From NCBI RefSeq assembly GCF_000313935.1, contig NZ_AMSS01000011.1, positions 62,001 through 126,000 on the forward strand: 64,000 nt of DNA, in the 5' to 3' direction. The notes under the pieces were generated by a model. It made no database searches. It had not been told where the DNA came from and saw only the letters and a list, made by a program, of their open reading frames with translations. Shown here one piece after another: positions 54,121 through 63,853 of this stretch; positions within the stretch are counted from its first letter, which is position 1, and each line of letters opens with the position of its first letter. Both the position numbers and the translations under genes were made by a program. Source of the DNA: Acinetobacter sp. WC-141. Lineage in GTDB: Bacteria; Pseudomonadota; Gammaproteobacteria; Pseudomonadales; Moraxellaceae.

Positions 54121-54412
54121 AACCCACCATACGTGTCACAAAAAAGAAAAGGGCGCACAAAACAATTGATAGCCCAGTGAGTTTCAAAAGTGATTGAACG
54201 CAGAAACCAACAATCACAAAGATGACGTAAAATAGAATTGCTATAAAAGCTGCGAGATATATAGCTTCAGCTTTGTCGAGGGTCAAAAGAAAAATTCCAA
54301 TGAGTCCAAGACTTAAATACGCCATACAGGCAAAGCCCATACCGAAAACTAACAAGAATCGATAGAAAACTTTTATACGATATGACATTGGGAGATTTAC
54401 AGTTTTGGACAT
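54113..54412 (-). CDS. Small membrane protein (DUF3649-like)
   Basis: 99-aa protein from ATG 54412 with three hydrophobic helices (FLLVFGMGFACMAYLSLGLIG and two others). DUF3649 proteins accompany PepSY proteins and siderophore receptors. Its 3' end overlaps the PepSY gene by 8 bp. Assignment by context. Confidence 0.68.
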   Translation of the reverse strand: MSKTVNLPMSYRIKVFYRFLLVFGMGFACMAYLSLGLIGIFLLTLDKAEAIYLAAFIAILFYVIFVIVGFCVQSLLKLTGLSIVLCALFFFVTRMVGYA

Positions 54413-54478
54413 CTTTACTGACACATACACAAAGAATAATAAGTAAAGCCAATCCCTAAATTGGGATTGGCTACGATA

Positions 54479-56614
54479 TTAATACTTAAACTTTACAGCA
54501 ACTGTATAGTTGGCAGAAGGACCATAAAAAGCTTGGCCATCTGGAAAACTATTTAAATATTTCTTGTCAAAAATATTATTACCATTTGCTTGAAGCGTAA
54601 TATGATTATTTACTTCATAGCTCGCCATTAAATTAACTAAAGCATATGCATCTTGTTTAATCGTACTGTTAACATTTGAATCATATAACTTTATCCCATC
54701 TTGCCATTGTAAGCCTGCACCAACTTTTAGCTTCGGTAAAACTGGTGGCGTGTAGGTGGTTAGCAAATTAAGCGTCTGGTTCGGATTATAAGTTCTTGCC
54801 TCGCCGCCATTTTTAATATCTTTAATACTAAATTGTGCGTAACCGAAAGAAAGATTCACATTATTTGTGATTTGACCTGATAAGCCGACTTCTACACCTT
54901 GTGACTCTAAATCACTCGTTGGTACTTTTCGATTAAGTGGATTTCCATCTGAGCTGCGTAGAGGGTAATTATTTTGTTCAGTTTTAAATACTGAAAGAGT
55001 ACCCGTTAAGCGATCATCTAGCCATGAGCTTTTTACGCCCACTTCATAGCTTTTACCCTCAATAGGTTTTAGAGCTTGATTGGTATCTTTATCAATACCA
55101 GTTTGAGGACGGAAAATTGAGGTGTAACTCATATAACCCGTATATTCAGGTGTAAAGTTATAGGTTAGTCCAACATATGGCGAGACTTTACTCTCACGAT
55201 ATGACATGGGGGAACCATAGCTTTCGCCTTTACTTTCAGCTTTAACATAGTTGGCACCCAGTAAAAGTTTTAAATCTTCATTGAGATGTAAACGTGTAGC
55301 GGCGTAGATTGAATCAATATTTTGCGTATAGTTCGCAGCTTCAGTGAAATCTGACCATGTTATAGATTGAGGGGTCCAGCTTGCCCAATCTGTAGTGGTT
55401 GATTTTATAACGTTACTATCGTTAATCGTTCCTGTAGATTGTTTATCCTGCTGATGACTACGTACATAGCTATAACCGAAAGTTGCTTCATGTTCTCGAT
55501 TAAAAAGTTTATAGGTTCCTTCGAGATTAAAATCTACTGCATGTTTCTCTTGATGTTCTTGACCTCCCCAAGGGGTTAAAGAAACACCTGATCCATCAGC
55601 TTTTGGATAACCATAATAATAAAGAAGACGACTATTATGCTTGGTATCAAGATAGTTATAGGTCAGCTTAGCGGTCCACTGATCATTAATTTTTTGCTTT
55701 AATTCAACAAAAGCATTTTGTGTTTCATTATCCCAGTGTGCCCAGTCAGGGTTAGGGTTATATGAGCGGTCATATGAAATTTGTTTACCATTGGCATCTA
55801 ACAAAGGCAGAGCACCCCAGTTGTTTGCATTGGGTTTATTTTGTTCTTGGCTATAACCTGCGGTAAGTAAAGTACTATCTGTTAAATCAGCTTCAATAAT
55901 ACCTGCGAAACCATTTCTCTCTGACGAATATCGATCAAGGTAAGAATCACCGGTTTGCTCATAGCCCATGATACGGCCACGTACTTTTCCACTCGGGACA
56001 ATTGAGCCCGATACGTCAGCTTCATAACGCTGCGTATCCCAAGAACCATAACTTACACCGCCACTTGCTTGGAATTCTTGAGTCGGGCGTTTTCTAATAT
56101 TATTGATTGTTGCGCTTGGATCACCGAAGGCATTAGTTAAAGAATCAGCACCTTTAACGACTTCTACACGATCATAGAAATAAGTATCAGGATTCGTATT
56201 GTTATAGTTATAACCTGAGAGGGGAAAACCCACGCCGTCAGTTAATATATTTGAGATCTCAAAGCCGCGAGCCATATAAGTAGTTCGCTCAGTTTCTTGA
56301 TTAGAGACGGTTACACCGGGAGTATTTTTTAAAACATCTCTGGTACTGTTAAGTCCGAAATCTTCAATTTGCTGACGAGTAACGACATTAATGGTCTGAG
56401 GAGTTTCTTTAGCCTCAATATTAAGCTTGGTTGCACTACTCGAATTTTTAACATTGTATGCTTTGGTTTGTTCAGAAGACGGCTCAGCATTTGATGCTTT
56501 AACTTGGATCGTCTGTAAAGCTTGGACATCTGTGTCTTGAGCATAGGTCAAGTTCGCATAACAAATTGCGCAGGCAATGACTGATAGCTTAAATGGTCGA
56601 GGTGGGATATTCAT
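54479..56614 (-). CDS. TonB-dependent siderophore receptor
   Basis: 711-aa outer-membrane receptor of the ferrichrome/ferrioxamine (FhuA/FhuE/FoxA) type. A signal peptide (MNIPPRPFKLSVIACAIC to TYAQD) precedes a TonB-box-like segment and the plug domain, with NVVTRQQIEDFGLNSTRDVLKNTPGV and ARGFEISNILTDGVGFP. The C-terminal barrel ends in KFKY, with a terminal aromatic residue. ATG 56614 is preferred to 56644. A Fur box lies within the leader. The siderophore is unknown. Confidence 0.92.
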   Translation of the reverse strand: MNIPPRPFKLSVIACAICYANLTYAQDTDVQALQTIQVKASNAEPSSEQTKAYNVKNSSSATKLNIEAKETPQTINVVTRQQIEDFGLNSTRDVLKNTPGVTVSNQETERTTYMARGFEISNILTDGVGFPLSGYNYNNTNPDTYFYDRVEVVKGADSLTNAFGDPSATINNIRKRPTQEFQASGGVSYGSWDTQRYEADVSGSIVPSGKVRGRIMGYEQTGDSYLDRYSSERNGFAGIIEADLTDSTLLTAGYSQEQNKPNANNWGALPLLDANGKQISYDRSYNPNPDWAHWDNETQNAFVELKQKINDQWTAKLTYNYLDTKHNSRLLYYYGYPKADGSGVSLTPWGGQEHQEKHAVDFNLEGTYKLFNREHEATFGYSYVRSHQQDKQSTGTINDSNVIKSTTTDWASWTPQSITWSDFTEAANYTQNIDSIYAATRLHLNEDLKLLLGANYVKAESKGESYGSPMSYRESKVSPYVGLTYNFTPEYTGYMSYTSIFRPQTGIDKDTNQALKPIEGKSYEVGVKSSWLDDRLTGTLSVFKTEQNNYPLRSSDGNPLNRKVPTSDLESQGVEVGLSGQITNNVNLSFGYAQFSIKDIKNGGEARTYNPNQTLNLLTTYTPPVLPKLKVGAGLQWQDGIKLYDSNVNSTIKQDAYALVNLMASYEVNNHITLQANGNNIFDKKYLNSFPDGQAFYGPSANYTVAVKFKY

Positions 56615-56623
56615 AGTGTTAAG

Positions 56624-56642
56624 GATAATGTAAATAATTCTC
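56624..56642 (-). promoter_or_regulatory. Fur box upstream of the siderophore receptor
   Basis: GATAATGTAAATAATTCTC (plus-strand reading) matches 14-15 of 19 positions of the Fur consensus, just upstream of the receptor start. Confidence 0.65.
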
Positions 56643-56646
56643 ATTT

Positions 56647-56675
56647 ATTCTATTGTTTGTAAATGTAAGCTACAA
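56647..56675 (-). promoter_or_regulatory. Putative sigma-70 promoter of the siderophore receptor operon
   Basis: Minus-strand TTGTAG (56670-56675) and TAGAAT (56647-56652) are spaced 17 bp, with the Fur box immediately downstream of the -10. Confidence 0.45.
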
Positions 56676-56834
56676 TTCAAATTGCATTGTTAATTTGGAT
56701 TAAAAGATCGTGAATGAATGTAATTTTAGATAATGTAGGTTATAGCTGCTTTTTGTGAGTACGTATTGATCAAGTTCAAGATTGATAAACCTCTATGCTA
56801 GAATGCGTTATTTCAAATTCTTGGGTAAATCGCC

Positions 56835-58010
56835 TTGGCAAACCGAAAACTTAAAATAGGCATTGTAGTTGGGGAAGTTTCAGGAGATACGCTTGGCGTT
56901 AAGCTCATGCGTAGTTTTCGAGAACAAGGAATCGATGCTGAATTTGAGGGAATCGGCGGTCCTCAAATGATTGCTGAAGGTTTTAACAGTTATTACCCAA
57001 TGGAAACTCTGTCTGTGATGGGGATTGTTGAGGTATTAAAAGACTTAAAAAAATTATTCGCTGTACGTGATGGTTTAATTAACCAATGGACTCAAAATCC
57101 TGTTGATATTTTTATTGGTATTGATGCGCCAGATTTTAACCTTAGACTTTCTAAAAGTATTAAAGAAAAGAACCTTCCCATAAAAACAGTTCAATATGTG
57201 AGCCCATCAGTTTGGGCATGGCGTCAGGGGCGTGTTCATGGCATTAAACAGAGTATAGATTTAGTTCTTTGTTTATTTCCTTTTGAAAAAGTTTTCTATG
57301 AACGATATGAAGTTCCAGCAGCATTTGTAGGTCATCCGCTAGCTAAACAATTACCGTTAGAAAATCCAATTCAAATTGCAAAAAGGCAATTGGGTGTTGA
57401 TGAAAATCAGAAGCATATTGCTTTGTTACCGGGTAGTCGAAAAGGTGAAGTAGAGCGACTCCTTCCTATGCTGCTGGGTGCTGTTAATATTTTGCATACA
57501 AAATATCCAGACATCCAATTTTTAATTCCAGCAATTAATGATGCCCGTAAGCAACAGATTGAGCAGGGTGTTGAACAATTAGCACCTCATTTAAAAGCTT
57601 GCATTCATATTTTAGAAAATACAGATAGCGAGTCTAAAGTTGGCCGTATGGTCATGAATGCAAGTGATATTATCGCGCTAGCCTCTGGAACTGCGACATT
57701 AGAAGCAATGTTAATGCATAGACCAATGGTCACTTTCTATAAGTTGCATTGGTTAACTTATTTAATTGCTAAGCTTTTGGTGAAAATTCCTTACTATTCT
57801 TTACCGAATATTATTGCGGGTAAAAAAGTCATTGAAGAGCTGATTCAGGCTGATGCAACATCAGAAAATTTAGCATCTGAAATAGAAAAATTGATGAATA
57901 TTGAAAAATCTCAAATTCAAGTGATGCAACATTTAACCATGCATAAACAGCTTATTTCTGGAAATACAGAAGATCCAGTAAGGGCAATTTTGCAATGTTT
58001 AAATAGTTAA
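56835..58010 (+). CDS. lpxB: Lipid-A-disaccharide synthase LpxB
   Basis: 391-aa glycosyltransferase that joins UDP-2,3-diacylglucosamine and lipid X to form the lipid A disaccharide. The N-terminus KIGIVVGEVSGDTLGVKLM, then FIGIDAPDFNL, YVSPSVWAW, LLPGSRKGEVE and LASGTATLEA are all conserved. The start is TTG at 56835. Its 3' end overlaps the convergent TetR gene by 4 bp. In Gram-negatives lpxB usually sits with lpxA/fabZ, but not here. Confidence 0.95.
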   Translation: MANRKLKIGIVVGEVSGDTLGVKLMRSFREQGIDAEFEGIGGPQMIAEGFNSYYPMETLSVMGIVEVLKDLKKLFAVRDGLINQWTQNPVDIFIGIDAPDFNLRLSKSIKEKNLPIKTVQYVSPSVWAWRQGRVHGIKQSIDLVLCLFPFEKVFYERYEVPAAFVGHPLAKQLPLENPIQIAKRQLGVDENQKHIALLPGSRKGEVERLLPMLLGAVNILHTKYPDIQFLIPAINDARKQQIEQGVEQLAPHLKACIHILENTDSESKVGRMVMNASDIIALASGTATLEAMLMHRPMVTFYKLHWLTYLIAKLLVKIPYYSLPNIIAGKKVIEELIQADATSENLASEIEKLMNIEKSQIQVMQHLTMHKQLISGNTEDPVRAILQCLNS

Positions 58011-58654
58011 TTTTTAAGATTTGAAGGGCTAATTGCTTTTAAACCAGCCAATGAAAACTTCTTAAAATGTTCAACTAAATCATGTAATGGCATCTGGGCG
58101 ATATTCTTGAGAGGCTCAGGTGCTTGAGCATTCGGTCCTGCAATAATGAGCATCATGCAGGGTGTCATAACACTTAAAATACACGGTAAAACAGCTGGAT
58201 CATTTTCATCTAAGCTGGCCACTTGGCTAATTAACTTACGAATGAGAAAAAATTTTCTCATTCCTGCAAATTCAATAAAACTTAATAAATGTTCAGAAGG
58301 CGAAAACAGTTCACGAATAAAGACTTTGCCATGCCAGACATCTTTTTCAGTTAATTTAAGCAATAAAGTCTCAAGTAATAAGCTTAATTTTTTTTCTGGA
58401 GAGTTAGCACTCTCAACAAGTTCTAGTAGGTATTTTTCATTTAGATAGTGGGCGTGAGCTTCTAATAAAACGGCTTGATATAAACCATCTCGGCCATCAA
58501 AGTGATAATTGATAGCAGCCAAATCAACATTTGCAGCTTGGGCAATTGTTTTGTTCGCTGTCTTTGCAAAACCATATTGGGCAATTAAAGGTCCTGCTGC
58601 CTCAATAATTTTAGATTTTGTTAAGTCACCATCACTTCGTCTAGATCTGGACAT
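58007..58654 (-). CDS. TetR-family regulator (CecR-like)
   Basis: 215-aa repressor with an N-terminal helix-turn-helix (KSKIIEAAGPLIAQYGF, TIAQAANVDLAAINYHFDGRDGLYQAVL) and a CecR/YbiH-like C-terminal ligand domain. It diverges from the ybhGFSR-like efflux operon, the same arrangement as E. coli cecR (ybiH)-ybhGFSR, so it is expected to repress it. Confidence 0.9.
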   Translation of the reverse strand: MSRSRRSDGDLTKSKIIEAAGPLIAQYGFAKTANKTIAQAANVDLAAINYHFDGRDGLYQAVLLEAHAHYLNEKYLLELVESANSPEKKLSLLLETLLLKLTEKDVWHGKVFIRELFSPSEHLLSFIEFAGMRKFFLIRKLISQVASLDENDPAVLPCILSVMTPCMMLIIAGPNAQAPEPLKNIAQMPLHDLVEHFKKFSLAGLKAISPSNLKN

Positions 58655-58719
58655 ATTTAAACCTAATTTTAATTCACCATAAAAGTATATCTTTTAACCA
58701 AAGATTAAGGTAATTTAAA

Positions 58720-58756
58720 TTTAAATTGAATTTAAACTAAGAAAATTTGAATTTAA
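58720..58756. promoter_or_regulatory. Palindrome and repeated half-sites (TetR operator candidate)
   Basis: TTTAAATTGAATTTAAA (58720-58736) is an 8-bp palindrome around a central G. TTGAATTTAA recurs at 58726 and 58747, 21 bp apart, two helical turns. It lies between the regulator and the efflux genes. Confidence 0.55.
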
Positions 58757-58772
58757 TAAGAAGGCTAATAAG

Positions 58773-59795
58773 ATGAATAAAAAAGTGATTGCCGGTGTTC
58801 TAGTTATTATGGCTGTGGGTCTCATCGGCTTTTGGGCGTGGAATTATAATAATAAAAAACAATCAGATAGTTTTTTAACTTTATATGGGAATATTGATAT
58901 CCGTCAAGTTTCACTTGCATTTGAACAGTCGGGGCGTATTCAGAAACTTTTAGTCCAAGAAGGCGATAAAGTTCAAACAGGCCAGTTACTAGCGACCCTT
59001 AATAGCAATGCATTACAAATTCAGGCAAAACAAGCACAAGCACAGCTTAAAGCCCAAAAAGAGGCAATTATTAAACAAGAAGTAGGGGCCCGTCCTGAAG
59101 AAATTACCCAAGCAAAAGCACAACTCGCTTCTGCTCAAGCAGAGTTAGATAAAATAGATAAAAACTTACAGCGGTTACAAATTTTGGTGAGTAGTACAGA
59201 TGGACGGGCGATTAGCCAACAAGAGTTGGACTATGCCAAAAGTAATCAGCAAAGTGCGCAAGCAACGGTTCGAGAAAGACAGGCCAATTTAGAATTATTA
59301 ATTAAAGGTACCAGACAAGAAGATCGTAAAGCGACCAAGGCACAATACGAAGTTACGCAGGCTAATTTAGATTTAATTAACTATAACCTTACTCAGACTG
59401 AACTAAAATCTCCTGTAAATGCAGTAGTTCGAGCACGTCTACAAGAAGTTGGCGATATGACGACTGCCCAGAAAGCTGTTTATACATTGGCACTGACTGA
59501 TCCTAAATGGATTCGTGTATATGTAAATGAACAAGACCTAAGTTCTATTAAGTTGGGCGGCACTGCCCAAGTCATTCGTGACTCTGATCCTCATCAGCCC
59601 ATTAATGGAAAAATTGGCTATATATCTTCAGTGGCTGAGTTCACACCAAAAACCGTACAAACCGAAGAAATTAGAACAACACTGGTTTATGAAGTTCGAG
59701 TGTATGTAAATGATCCGAATGATCGATTAAAAATGGGGCAGCCTGTTACGGTAAAAATTCCACTTGCTTCAGGTGAGAAAACCCATGACCAATGA
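58773..59795 (+). CDS. HlyD-family membrane fusion protein (YbhG-like)
   Basis: 340-aa periplasmic adaptor for an ABC-type exporter. N-terminal membrane helix (VIAGVLVIMAVGLIGFWAW), biotinyl/lipoyl half-motifs (GRIQKLLVQEGDKVQTGQLLATL and LKSPVNAVVRARLQEVGDM), a long coiled coil in between, and a beta-barrel domain. It begins an operon with a double ATPase and two permeases, overlapping the ATPase gene by 11 bp. Confidence 0.92.
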   Translation: MNKKVIAGVLVIMAVGLIGFWAWNYNNKKQSDSFLTLYGNIDIRQVSLAFEQSGRIQKLLVQEGDKVQTGQLLATLNSNALQIQAKQAQAQLKAQKEAIIKQEVGARPEEITQAKAQLASAQAELDKIDKNLQRLQILVSSTDGRAISQQELDYAKSNQQSAQATVRERQANLELLIKGTRQEDRKATKAQYEVTQANLDLINYNLTQTELKSPVNAVVRARLQEVGDMTTAQKAVYTLALTDPKWIRVYVNEQDLSSIKLGGTAQVIRDSDPHQPINGKIGYISSVAEFTPKTVQTEEIRTTLVYEVRVYVNDPNDRLKMGQPVTVKIPLASGEKTHDQ

Positions 59796-61548
59796 AAATA
59801 TGGTGGTTTCTGTCCATGATTTAGTCATGACTTTTAAAGCTGTGAGTAAAAAGTCAGCAGATCTTACTGCAATTGATCATTTGAATATGCAAATTAATAA
59901 AGGAGAACTTACTGCTTTAGTTGGACCAGATGGTTCGGGGAAAACAACTTTATTGCGGTTAATAGCAGGATTATATAAAGCCACTTCGGGTTCATTAAAT
60001 GTACTTGGAATTGACGTAAGTAAAAATCCACAAGCTGTACAAGACCGTATTAGCTATATGCCACAACGCTTTGGACTCTATGAGGATTTAAGCGTACAGG
60101 AAAATTTAGATTTATATGCTGACTTACACGGCGTTTCAAAGGATGTACGGGGGAAAAGGTTTAAGCGGTTATTGGAAATAACGGATCTTACTCAATTTAC
60201 TGAGCGCCTAGCAGGCCAACTTTCTGGTGGGATGAAACAAAAATTAGGACTCGCATGTACCTTAGTTCGCTCCCCAGAGTTACTTTTACTTGATGAGCCA
60301 AGTGTTGGAGTGGACCCTTTATCAAGACGAGATTTATGGATCATTATTGAACAGCTCGTGCAGGAAGAAAACTTAAGCGTAATCATAAGCACTGCTTATA
60401 TGGATGAAGCAGAAAAATGTGCTCAAGTGTATATCATGCATGAGGGTAAAATCTTAAAGCAGGGTTCTCCAGAACAATTAAAAGAAATAGCACGTGGGCA
60501 AACATGGCAAGTAAAACCTCCTGCAAATATTAAATCACGGACTGTACAAGCTAAATTATTTGATCATCATCTAGAAATTATTGATGCTGTTCCAAAAGGT
60601 GAACAAGTACGTTTTATTAGTCGCCAAAAAGAACTATCAGCCGAAGCTTTAGCTCCAGAGCTAATAGCAAGTGCACGAGAACCTGAGCTTGAAGATGCTT
60701 TTATGATGTTGTTACAGCAGGTTCAAAAGCAACGAAAGCATATATCAACTTCTGAGCAAAATTTTAACTTACTCAAAAATCATGAGTTGAAATCAGACCA
60801 ACCTGTCATTGTAGTCAAAGATTTAGTGAGAACTTTTGGAAATTTTACTGCTGTCGCTAACACATCATTTGATGTACAGCGTGGTGAAATCTTTGGATTA
60901 CTTGGGCCAAATGGGGCGGGTAAAACGACCACATTTCGAATGTTGTGTGGATTGCTACCAGCAAGTAGTGGTTATTTGGAAGTTGCTGGTAAAAATTTAC
61001 GCACCGCTCGAGCTGAAGCGAGGGCTAAGGTGGGTTATGTCTCTCAAAAATTTGCACTGTATAGTAATTTAACTGTTTTAGAGAACCTCAAATTTTTTGG
61101 TGGAGCCTATGGTTTATCGGGTGAAAAGTTAAAACAACAAATTGCTAAAGCGTTACAGCAATACGATTTAAAAAGTCATATTAAAAGCGGTGATTTACCG
61201 GGCGGTTATAAACAAAGGCTATCTATGGCTGCCGCTTTGCTACATGAACCGGAAATTTTATTTTTAGATGAACCTACTAGCGGAATTGATCCGCTTGCAC
61301 GGCGTTCATTTTGGTACAGCATCGGTGAGCTCGCAAATCAGGGCATTACGATCATTATTACGACTCATTTTATGGAAGAGGCGGAATATTGTGACCGCAT
61401 TGCCATACAGGATGCCGGAAAGTTATTAGCCTTGGGTTCACCCCAACAAGTCCGAGAATTAGTAAGTAAAGATAAATATATTGGTGATATGAACGAGGCT
61501 TTTATAGCAATTGTAGAGCAAGCACGTGCGTTAAGGCATGCTGTTTAG
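59785..61548 (+). CDS. ABC exporter double ATPase (YbhF-like)
   Basis: 587-aa cytoplasmic ATPase with two ABC domains in one chain. Domain 1 Walker A is GPDGSGKTT (residues 47-55), signature LSGGMKQKLG; domain 2 Walker A GPNGAGKTT is near residue 374, with signature LPGGYKQRLS. The N-terminal half shows an acidic residue in place of the usual Asn in the first loop. Likely expels drugs or lipids with YbhS/YbhR-like permeases. ATG 59785, with AGGTGAG upstream, is preferred to the longer ORF from 59764. Confidence 0.93.
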   Translation: MTNENMVVSVHDLVMTFKAVSKKSADLTAIDHLNMQINKGELTALVGPDGSGKTTLLRLIAGLYKATSGSLNVLGIDVSKNPQAVQDRISYMPQRFGLYEDLSVQENLDLYADLHGVSKDVRGKRFKRLLEITDLTQFTERLAGQLSGGMKQKLGLACTLVRSPELLLLDEPSVGVDPLSRRDLWIIIEQLVQEENLSVIISTAYMDEAEKCAQVYIMHEGKILKQGSPEQLKEIARGQTWQVKPPANIKSRTVQAKLFDHHLEIIDAVPKGEQVRFISRQKELSAEALAPELIASAREPELEDAFMMLLQQVQKQRKHISTSEQNFNLLKNHELKSDQPVIVVKDLVRTFGNFTAVANTSFDVQRGEIFGLLGPNGAGKTTTFRMLCGLLPASSGYLEVAGKNLRTARAEARAKVGYVSQKFALYSNLTVLENLKFFGGAYGLSGEKLKQQIAKALQQYDLKSHIKSGDLPGGYKQRLSMAAALLHEPEILFLDEPTSGIDPLARRSFWYSIGELANQGITIIITTHFMEEAEYCDRIAIQDAGKLLALGSPQQVRELVSKDKYIGDMNEAFIAIVEQARALRHAV

Positions 61549-61558
61549 GAGGTCTACA

Positions 61559-62686
61559 ATGTGTCAATTTTCATTTTGGAATCGATTAACAGCGTTAATT
61601 CGTAAAGAAAATAAGCAGCTCATTCGTGATAAAAGCAGCCTCGCAATTGGTCTGGTTCTACCTATCGTCTTAATTTTACTATTTGGTTATGGACTTTCTT
61701 TTGACTTAAATCAGGCAAGAGTCGGTGTTGTAGTCGATCAATCTTCACCACAGGCAACTCAGGCTTTAGCTGGTTTAAGTGGTTCTCGATATTTAACTAG
61801 TCAGCAATTTTATAATTTGCCGGAAGCAGAACAAGCCATACGAGATGGAGAAATTGATGCAATTTTGCATTTCCCTTCAGATTTCGCAAATCAAGCTCAG
61901 CGCGGTACCGCAAAAGTTCAATTATTATTGAATGGTACATCAACCACCATATCAACAGCATTAGAAGGTTATGTTGCAGGTGCTTTGGCAACAGCGCCGT
62001 CTATAGAGATTGATCGAAACGCAATATTAGCATCTTCAAGCACTATTAATATTGAACAACGCATATGGTTCAATGAGTATGGTAATAGCACTTGGTTTTT
62101 AGTGCCTGGTTTAATGGTGCTAATTTTAACTTTAATTGGCGCATTTTTAACTGGGTTGCTAATTGCCCGTGAAAGGGAAAGGGGAACATTAGAAGCCTTA
62201 TTTGTTACCCCTGTACGGCCATTTGAGATTGTATTGGCAAAGCTCATTCCCTACGTTGTGGTCGGCATGATTGACATTGTTATTTGCATTGTTGCCGCGC
62301 ATTTTATTTTTGAAGTGCCCATGCGCGGGTCATTATTCTCAATTTTATCGGCCTCATTTTTATATTTAATTGTTTCTTTATTACTGGGTTTAACCATATC
62401 AGGCTTTGCTCAAAGCCAATTTCAGGCGAGCCAAATTGCCTTACTGGCAAGTTTTATGCCCGCACTCATGCTTTCAGGTTTTGTTTTTGATACACGCAAT
62501 TTACCGTTGGTTGTGCAAATTGTGAGTCAGTTACTTCCTGCTACGCATTTTATGATTTTAATTAAAACCTTATTTATGGGAGGCGATGATTGGAAGTTAT
62601 GGTTTAAAGAATGCGGTATTTTATTGGGATATATCGTTGTTTTGATATGTGCCGTAAACTTTTCACTGAAAAAACGGTTGAGATAA
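61559..62686 (+). CDS. ABC exporter permease (YbhS-like)
   Basis: 375-aa ABC-2-type transporter permease with an N-terminal helix (SSLAIGLVLPIVLILLFGYG), a large periplasmic loop and five helices near the C-terminus (including LMVLILTLIGAFLTGLLIARERERGTLE). AGGAGG precedes ATG 61559. It pairs with the downstream permease. Confidence 0.92.
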   Translation: MCQFSFWNRLTALIRKENKQLIRDKSSLAIGLVLPIVLILLFGYGLSFDLNQARVGVVVDQSSPQATQALAGLSGSRYLTSQQFYNLPEAEQAIRDGEIDAILHFPSDFANQAQRGTAKVQLLLNGTSTTISTALEGYVAGALATAPSIEIDRNAILASSSTINIEQRIWFNEYGNSTWFLVPGLMVLILTLIGAFLTGLLIARERERGTLEALFVTPVRPFEIVLAKLIPYVVVGMIDIVICIVAAHFIFEVPMRGSLFSILSASFLYLIVSLLLGLTISGFAQSQFQASQIALLASFMPALMLSGFVFDTRNLPLVVQIVSQLLPATHFMILIKTLFMGGDDWKLWFKECGILLGYIVVLICAVNFSLKKRLR

Positions 62687-62690
62687 AGTT

Positions 62691-63809
62691 ATGTGGCAGC
62701 AACTGTTGATTTGGCTGAAACATTTAAGTTTTTTAGTCAAAAAAGAATTCTTGACCATTTTTAGTGACCCTGCAAATAGAGCTATTCTGTTTGTACCGGC
62801 ACTGATGCAAGCACTTTTGTTTGGTTATGCTGCTACGTATGACGTTAACCATATTGATTATGCAATTTTAGATCAGAGTAATGGACAGGTTTCACATGAG
62901 CTGATTTCAAAACTGGAAGGGTCTGGTATTTTTAAGCACGTTGCAACGCTTGAATATACCGACCAAATCAAACAGGTCATTGATAGCCGTCAAGCATTAG
63001 TCGTGATTACAATACCTTCTGACTTTGAGAGTAAATTAAATAATAACCAGAGCTCTGTCATACAGGTGATTATTGATGGTAGAAACTCGTCCACAGCTGT
63101 AGTGGCAGGTTCTTATGTAAATAAAATTATTAATCAGTTTAATCAGCAAAAATTTAATTCAGGCTTACCTGTTAGCATTGAAACCAGAACATGGTACAAC
63201 CCAAATCAAGAATCTCGATGGAGTTTAATGCCTTCATTAATTGCGGCCTTAAGTATGATGCAGACATTACTTCTATCGGCTTTATCTGTAGCACGTGAAC
63301 GTGAACAGGGAACATTCGATCAGCTATTAGTTACACCCTATACACCATTACAAATTATGATTGGTAAGGCTTTGCCGCCAATTTTTGTCGGATTGATGCA
63401 ATCAACCATTATTTTATTAATCATTTTTTTCTGGTTTAAAATTCCAATGAATGGCTCTATTGGGCTGCTTTATTTTGGTTTGTTGAGTTTTAATGTGGCC
63501 GTAGTCGGGGTGGGCTTATCAATTTCAGCATTATCTTTAAATATGCAACAGGCTATGCTTTTTACATTTTTATTGATTATGCCTTTGATGTTGCTTTCAG
63601 GGTTACTGACACCAGTAGAAAACATGCCCAAAGCACTCGAAATAGCAACTTACGCAAATCCCTTAAGGTTTGGAATTAATCTGGTACAGCGGGTTTATTT
63701 AGAGGGTGCAAGCTTTGCACAAGTGAAATACAACTTTATTCCAATGATCATTCTTGGACTGGTCACTTTACCTTTAGCCGCTTGGTTATTTCGGAACAGA
63801 TTAACTTAA
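62691..63809 (+). CDS. ABC exporter permease (YbhR-like)
   Basis: 372-aa ABC-2-type permease paralogous to the previous gene, with the same helix-loop-five-helix layout and the conserved SVAREREQGTFDQLLVTP segment. It begins 4 bp after its partner. The two would form the heterodimeric membrane part of the exporter. Confidence 0.92.
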   Translation: MWQQLLIWLKHLSFLVKKEFLTIFSDPANRAILFVPALMQALLFGYAATYDVNHIDYAILDQSNGQVSHELISKLEGSGIFKHVATLEYTDQIKQVIDSRQALVVITIPSDFESKLNNNQSSVIQVIIDGRNSSTAVVAGSYVNKIINQFNQQKFNSGLPVSIETRTWYNPNQESRWSLMPSLIAALSMMQTLLLSALSVAREREQGTFDQLLVTPYTPLQIMIGKALPPIFVGLMQSTIILLIIFFWFKIPMNGSIGLLYFGLLSFNVAVVGVGLSISALSLNMQQAMLFTFLLIMPLMLLSGLLTPVENMPKALEIATYANPLRFGINLVQRVYLEGASFAQVKYNFIPMIILGLVTLPLAAWLFRNRLT

Positions 63810-63820
63810 TCATATTAATT

Positions 63821-63846
63821 AAAAAGCCCCATTTTAGGGGCTTTAA
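63821..63846. terminator. Terminator between the efflux operon and the DUF2797-like gene
   Basis: AAAGCCCC/GGGGCTTT (8 bp, loop ATTTTA) with A-run and T-run extensions; works for the plus-strand efflux operon and the minus-strand gene ending at 63854. Confidence 0.85.
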
Positions 63847-63853
63847 AACTTAC

